Shown here one piece after another: positions 35,669 to 38,883 of a stretch of DNA of 38,883 nucleotides; the first letter of the stretch is position 1; each line of letters begins with the position of its first letter. The notes under the pieces were generated by a model. That model saw only the letters and a list, made by a program, of their open reading frames with translations, was not told the DNA's origin and did not search any database. A program made the position numbers and the translations under genes. Source of the DNA: Candidatus Nomurabacteria bacterium (GTDB lineage Bacteria > Patescibacteriota > Minisyncoccia > Phycocordibacterales > UBA9973). Where the stretch lies: the NCBI GenBank assembly GCA_023267195.1, contig JAHFNT010000002.1, positions 151,830 to 190,712 of the forward strand. Direction: 5' to 3'.

Positions 35669-36982
35669 TCATATGCTTCGAGACTTTATGATTTTATCAA
35701 ATTCGCTTTCTGGTAAATATTTTTCTCCCACAACTATTTCTCGCAGTGTTTTATTTGTATAGATCGATTTTTTAACAATCTTAGAAACTAAGTCATACCC
35801 AAGACGCGGGACAAGCAGGGTCGCATACGCAGTTGAATTTTCTAAATGAGATTTGCATTTTTCTTTATCGGCCTTTATTCCTTGAATACATAATTTATCA
35901 AACTGCTCTATGACCTCTCCTGTGAGCTTGATTGAATCAATCAATTTCTCTACCACCACCGGTAGCATCACCCCCAATTCCATTTGCGCTCCTTCTACTG
36001 CTCGCTCGATCGATAAATTATTTCCCGAAACTAAATAATATAATTGATTGACGGTCTCCGGCATAACTGGATTCACCTTTCCCGGCATAATCGAAGAGCC
36101 TTTCTGCAATTCTGGCAAAATTATTTCTCCCACCCCGCCCCTCGGACCAGAAGCCATAAATCGCAAATCACTTGCTGTCTTAGACAAATCCACGCACAGA
36201 GCGGTTATCGCCTGAGAAATTATTAAAAAGTCAACTTGCCCGCTGGTCTTACTCATCATATTTTTTGCTTTATAGAACTTTTTACCCGTGATTTTATTTA
36301 ATTGTTTGTAAACCTCCCTTATATACGCCGGGCTGGCATTAATAGAATTGCCAATCGCGGTTCCCCCTAGATTTAAGATTTGGCACAAGCCTTCTGCCAT
36401 TTTTATTTGATATCTATGCCTTTCCAGATTATCCGCCGCCGCTAAAAATTCGGCTCCGAGGGTTGTGGGCACCGCGTCTTGTAGATGAGTACGCGCTAAT
36501 TTATTTATATTTTTAAATTCCTTCGCCTTGGTCTTGAAAGATTGAACAAGAGAAGCTAATTTAGAATCCAAATTTTCAAGTAGGAAAAGTGTGGAAACTT
36601 TTAGGGCAGACGGATTTACGTCGTTGGTGGATTGCCCGCAATTTACGTGATTGTTCGGATGCACTTCAATTTTATTTTTTAGAATCAAAGTCGCCTGATT
36701 CGCAATTAACTCATTTACATTCATATGCGATGCCGTTCCCGCTCCACCCTGGAGACTGGATAAGGGGAATTGCTCCCCTTGTCCACCCTTTAGAATTTCA
36801 TCACAAACTTTTACTATCGCATTTTGCACTTCCTTCTCTAAATTGCCGGCAAGGTAATTGGCGATAGCGGCCGCTTTTTTAATCTGAACCATGGCCAAGA
36901 TAAACTCCATCCTGGTTTTGCTGGTAGAAAAAGGGAAATTTTTTAGAGCCTTTTTTGTTTCTTCGCCGTAGTATATTTTCAT
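35669..36982 (-). CDS. class II fumarase/aspartase superfamily enzyme
   Basis: GAGTASHMNVNELIANQA; VNCGQSTNDVNPSAL; GSSIMPGKVNPVMPE signature. Confidence 0.93.
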   Translation of the reverse strand: MKIYYGEETKKALKNFPFSTSKTRMEFILAMVQIKKAAAIANYLAGNLEKEVQNAIVKVCDEILKGGQGEQFPLSSLQGGAGTASHMNVNELIANQATLILKNKIEVHPNNHVNCGQSTNDVNPSALKVSTLFLLENLDSKLASLVQSFKTKAKEFKNINKLARTHLQDAVPTTLGAEFLAAADNLERHRYQIKMAEGLCQILNLGGTAIGNSINASPAYIREVYKQLNKITGKKFYKAKNMMSKTSGQVDFLIISQAITALCVDLSKTASDLRFMASGPRGGVGEIILPELQKGSSIMPGKVNPVMPETVNQLYYLVSGNNLSIERAVEGAQMELGVMLPVVVEKLIDSIKLTGEVIEQFDKLCIQGIKADKEKCKSHLENSTAYATLLVPRLGYDLVSKIVKKSIYTNKTLREIVVGEKYLPESEFDKIIKSRSI

Positions 36983-36993
36983 AAAATGATTAG

Positions 36994-37356
36994 CTATTTT
37001 TTCTTTAAAATTTTTCTCACATTCGGTTCAAAATAATTTTTACCTTTTACCATTTTATATTGATGATAATCTTTGCTCATGTGAGAGCGATGAACTTCTT
37101 CAAATATTTGATCTATCTTATCCTGCAATCCATGCTCTAAAATTGTGCCGTAAACCGCATACAATATATCCACCAGCTCTTTGGCAATATTTTCCAGATC
37201 GGCCTGCTTGGCACCCAAAAGATATTCTTCAACTTCTTCTTTCATCAGCTGATATCTGAGATTAAATCTATCTTCAGGTATAAGTGAGGGCTTTTGGAGT
37301 ACCGGAACCTTAAACTTTTTATGGAACACCTTGACCAAATGTATCCTTTTTGCCAT
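36994..37356 (-). CDS. MazG-like nucleotide pyrophosphohydrolase
   Basis: RYQLMKEEVEEYLLGAKQADLENIAKELVDILYAVYGTILEHG. TATACT 6 nt from ATG 37356. Confidence 0.8.
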   Translation of the reverse strand: MAKRIHLVKVFHKKFKVPVLQKPSLIPEDRFNLRYQLMKEEVEEYLLGAKQADLENIAKELVDILYAVYGTILEHGLQDKIDQIFEEVHRSHMSKDYHQYKMVKGKNYFEPNVRKILKKK

Positions 37357-37384
37357 ACCGAGAGTATAGCAAATTGGCATTATT

Positions 37385-38188
37385 TTAAAACTTTTTTAAG
37401 ATATCTTTCTTGAAGTGCTTCAGATAAGCAATTAAAATAAAACTGATAATTACCATTAGAAACCAGGAAGTTATTTTTTGAGTGGAAACCACAGCCCAGG
37501 CATGCACTTGATTTGGATACTGCCAAGCGCCGAAATAAGTGGAAATATTTTCCGCTATCCAAATAAAAAAGGCTATCAGCAAAAAAGATAAATTGAGTGG
37601 CAGGGTCCACCTTTTTACCGTTACCGTAAAATAAACTTTTGTTTTCCAAAAGAAAATAAAGACAGCCAGAATTAAAAATATTCGAAAATCATATATGTAA
37701 TGGTTGGTAAAAAAGTTTAAATAAATCAAAAAACAGAGTAAGACGCTTAACAAATAATGATTATAATTTGTCAGTTCTAATTTAAATATCTTCCAGGCCT
37801 GGCTGATGTAGCTTCCGATGGCCGCGTACATAAATCCGCTATAGAGAGGCACGGTGGCTATTTTAAAAAAGGCATCTTCTGGATAGCTCCAAGAACCGAC
37901 ACCCGGGCTGGTTTTATAAAGCTCTAAAACTAAGCCAATTATATGGAATAAAAAAATAACTTTTACTTCATCTTTAGTTTCTAGTTTAGTAAAGTAAAGA
38001 ATAGCCTGTATCGCGATGGCTGCTAAAAAAAGAAAGTCGTACCGAGCCAGGCCCCAAAGTGAAATATGGTTTGAGATGAACAACAGCAGAAAAAATGATC
38101 CGGCAAATATCGCTGCTCGAGCCTGCTTGACGCCAAAAATCAAAAATTCTTTCACTCCAGATTTTATTGAGTTTTTTGTGAAATTCAT
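37385..38188 (-). CDS. DUF817 family membrane protein
   Basis: YDFLFLAAIAIQAILYFTKLETKDEVKVIFLFHIIGLVLELYKTSPGVGSWSYPE...STYFGAWQYPNQVHAWAVVSTQKITSW. Confidence 0.85.
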   Translation of the reverse strand: MNFTKNSIKSGVKEFLIFGVKQARAAIFAGSFFLLLFISNHISLWGLARYDFLFLAAIAIQAILYFTKLETKDEVKVIFLFHIIGLVLELYKTSPGVGSWSYPEDAFFKIATVPLYSGFMYAAIGSYISQAWKIFKLELTNYNHYLLSVLLCFLIYLNFFTNHYIYDFRIFLILAVFIFFWKTKVYFTVTVKRWTLPLNLSFLLIAFFIWIAENISTYFGAWQYPNQVHAWAVVSTQKITSWFLMVIISFILIAYLKHFKKDILKKF

Positions 38189-38201
38189 AACTTAAACTTT
38201 T

Positions 38202-38633
38202 TTAATGAGACAAAAGAGATACATACTCTTTCACTCCCTTGAGCCATCCTCCAGTAAAATAATCCTCGGGTTTAAATGTTTTTGGATTTGCCCAAAACAT
38301 TTCTGTGTGCCTTGGGGAAAGCTTTATCTCCCCACTTTCCCAATTAGCCTGGTAACCAACTGCAAATATTCTAACAGTCGGATTGCCAAGAGCCTGTTCC
38401 ACTCTTTCATGTCTGAAAAATACTACTGGTTTCCCAAGTTCATACTGAAGTTCTGAACCAAGTTCTTCAGTAATTTTTCTAGCAACAATATTTTCTAGTG
38501 GGACTTCAAACTCATCTCTCTGTATTCTTCCTCCAGGCAAATCCCAATCTCCAAAATTGTCCTTCAGAATTAATAGTTGTCCATCCTTTTCCAGAAAAAC
38601 TTTTACTGCAACAAAATATGTATCTTTGTCCAT
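38202..38633 (-). CDS. NUDIX hydrolase
   Basis: GDWDLPGGRIQRDEFEVPLENIVARKITEELG; start at MDKDTYF with TTGAAA-17-TATTAT-6-ATG. Confidence 0.9.
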   Translation of the reverse strand: MDKDTYFVAVKVFLEKDGQLLILKDNFGDWDLPGGRIQRDEFEVPLENIVARKITEELGSELQYELGKPVVFFRHERVEQALGNPTVRIFAVGYQANWESGEIKLSPRHTEMFWANPKTFKPEDYFTGGWLKGVKEYVSLLSH

Positions 38634-38695
38634 AAAAGAATAATACCAAATAAATCCTTTATTTTCAAAACAAAATGTGTTAAATTTGAATAAAT

Positions 38696-38769
38696 TGCGG
38701 GTTCGTCTAATGGTAGGACACATCCCTCTGGAGGATGGTATTGGGGTTCGAGTCCCTGACCCGCAGCCA
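38696..38769 (+). tRNA. tRNA-Gln(CTG), CCA encoded
   Basis: TGCGGGT/ACCCGCA acceptor with G discriminator and CCA; D-arm TCGTCTAATGGTAGGACA as in bacterial tRNA-Gln; CATCC-CTCTGGA-GGATG anticodon arm. Confidence 0.93.
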
Positions 38770-38883
38770 ACTCGTGCGACGCTCAAGACGCGTCAAAATA
38801 ACGATATTTTGATGAAGTAAAGAGCGACCCGTCTAGGACGGAGAAACCGCATAAGTTATCTATTCCGACATAGCATACCTGCT

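Noticed and set aside
38634-38786. N-terminal extension of the NUDIX ORF (VARVGCGSGTRTPIPSSRGMCPTIRRTRN...)
   Set aside because: It is the antisense translation of tRNA-Gln; the real start is MDKDTYF at 38633, with a leaderless promoter.

Overview
The window looks like low-GC Patescibacteria (CPR, Parcubacteria-like) DNA. This is inferred from the 16S sequence, the gene content and the S74/WINFSG-type secreted proteins; it was not tested by a search. It carries an orphan 16S rRNA gene (minus strand), about 40 protein-coding genes and one tRNA-Gln(CTG). Coding content includes a histidine phosphatase, MscL, a SWIB protein, a deoxyhypusine-synthase-like enzyme, a giant repeat/S74 surface protein, GpmI, SecG, an extracellular solute-binding protein, RNase J, an MFS transporter, an HtrA protease, a cobalamin riboswitch with DUF4430/transcobalamin-like proteins, an AlkD/ArsR/APH cluster, DsbB plus thioredoxin, a cupredoxin, an oxidative pentose phosphate operon, a LUD protein, a fumarase/aspartase-family enzyme, a DUF817 protein and a NUDIX hydrolase. 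Main observations: (1) the 16S 3' tail lacks the canonical anti-Shine-Dalgarno CCUCC. At least eight genes in the window have a -10 hexamer exactly 6 nt from the start codon, consistent with leaderless mRNAs, and almost none has an SD. (2) The 16S carries paired substitutions in the 530-loop pseudoknot and helix 28, and an expanded helix 40. (3) A cobalamin riboswitch with a readable terminator/antiterminator platform precedes two transcobalamin-like secreted proteins. (4) There are two unannotated ~20-aa Lys-rich microproteins of the same apparent family. (5) A 28-bp palindrome-cored repeat punctuates three consecutive intergenic gaps. (6) A GC-rich islet carries the only gene with a perfect AGGAGG.
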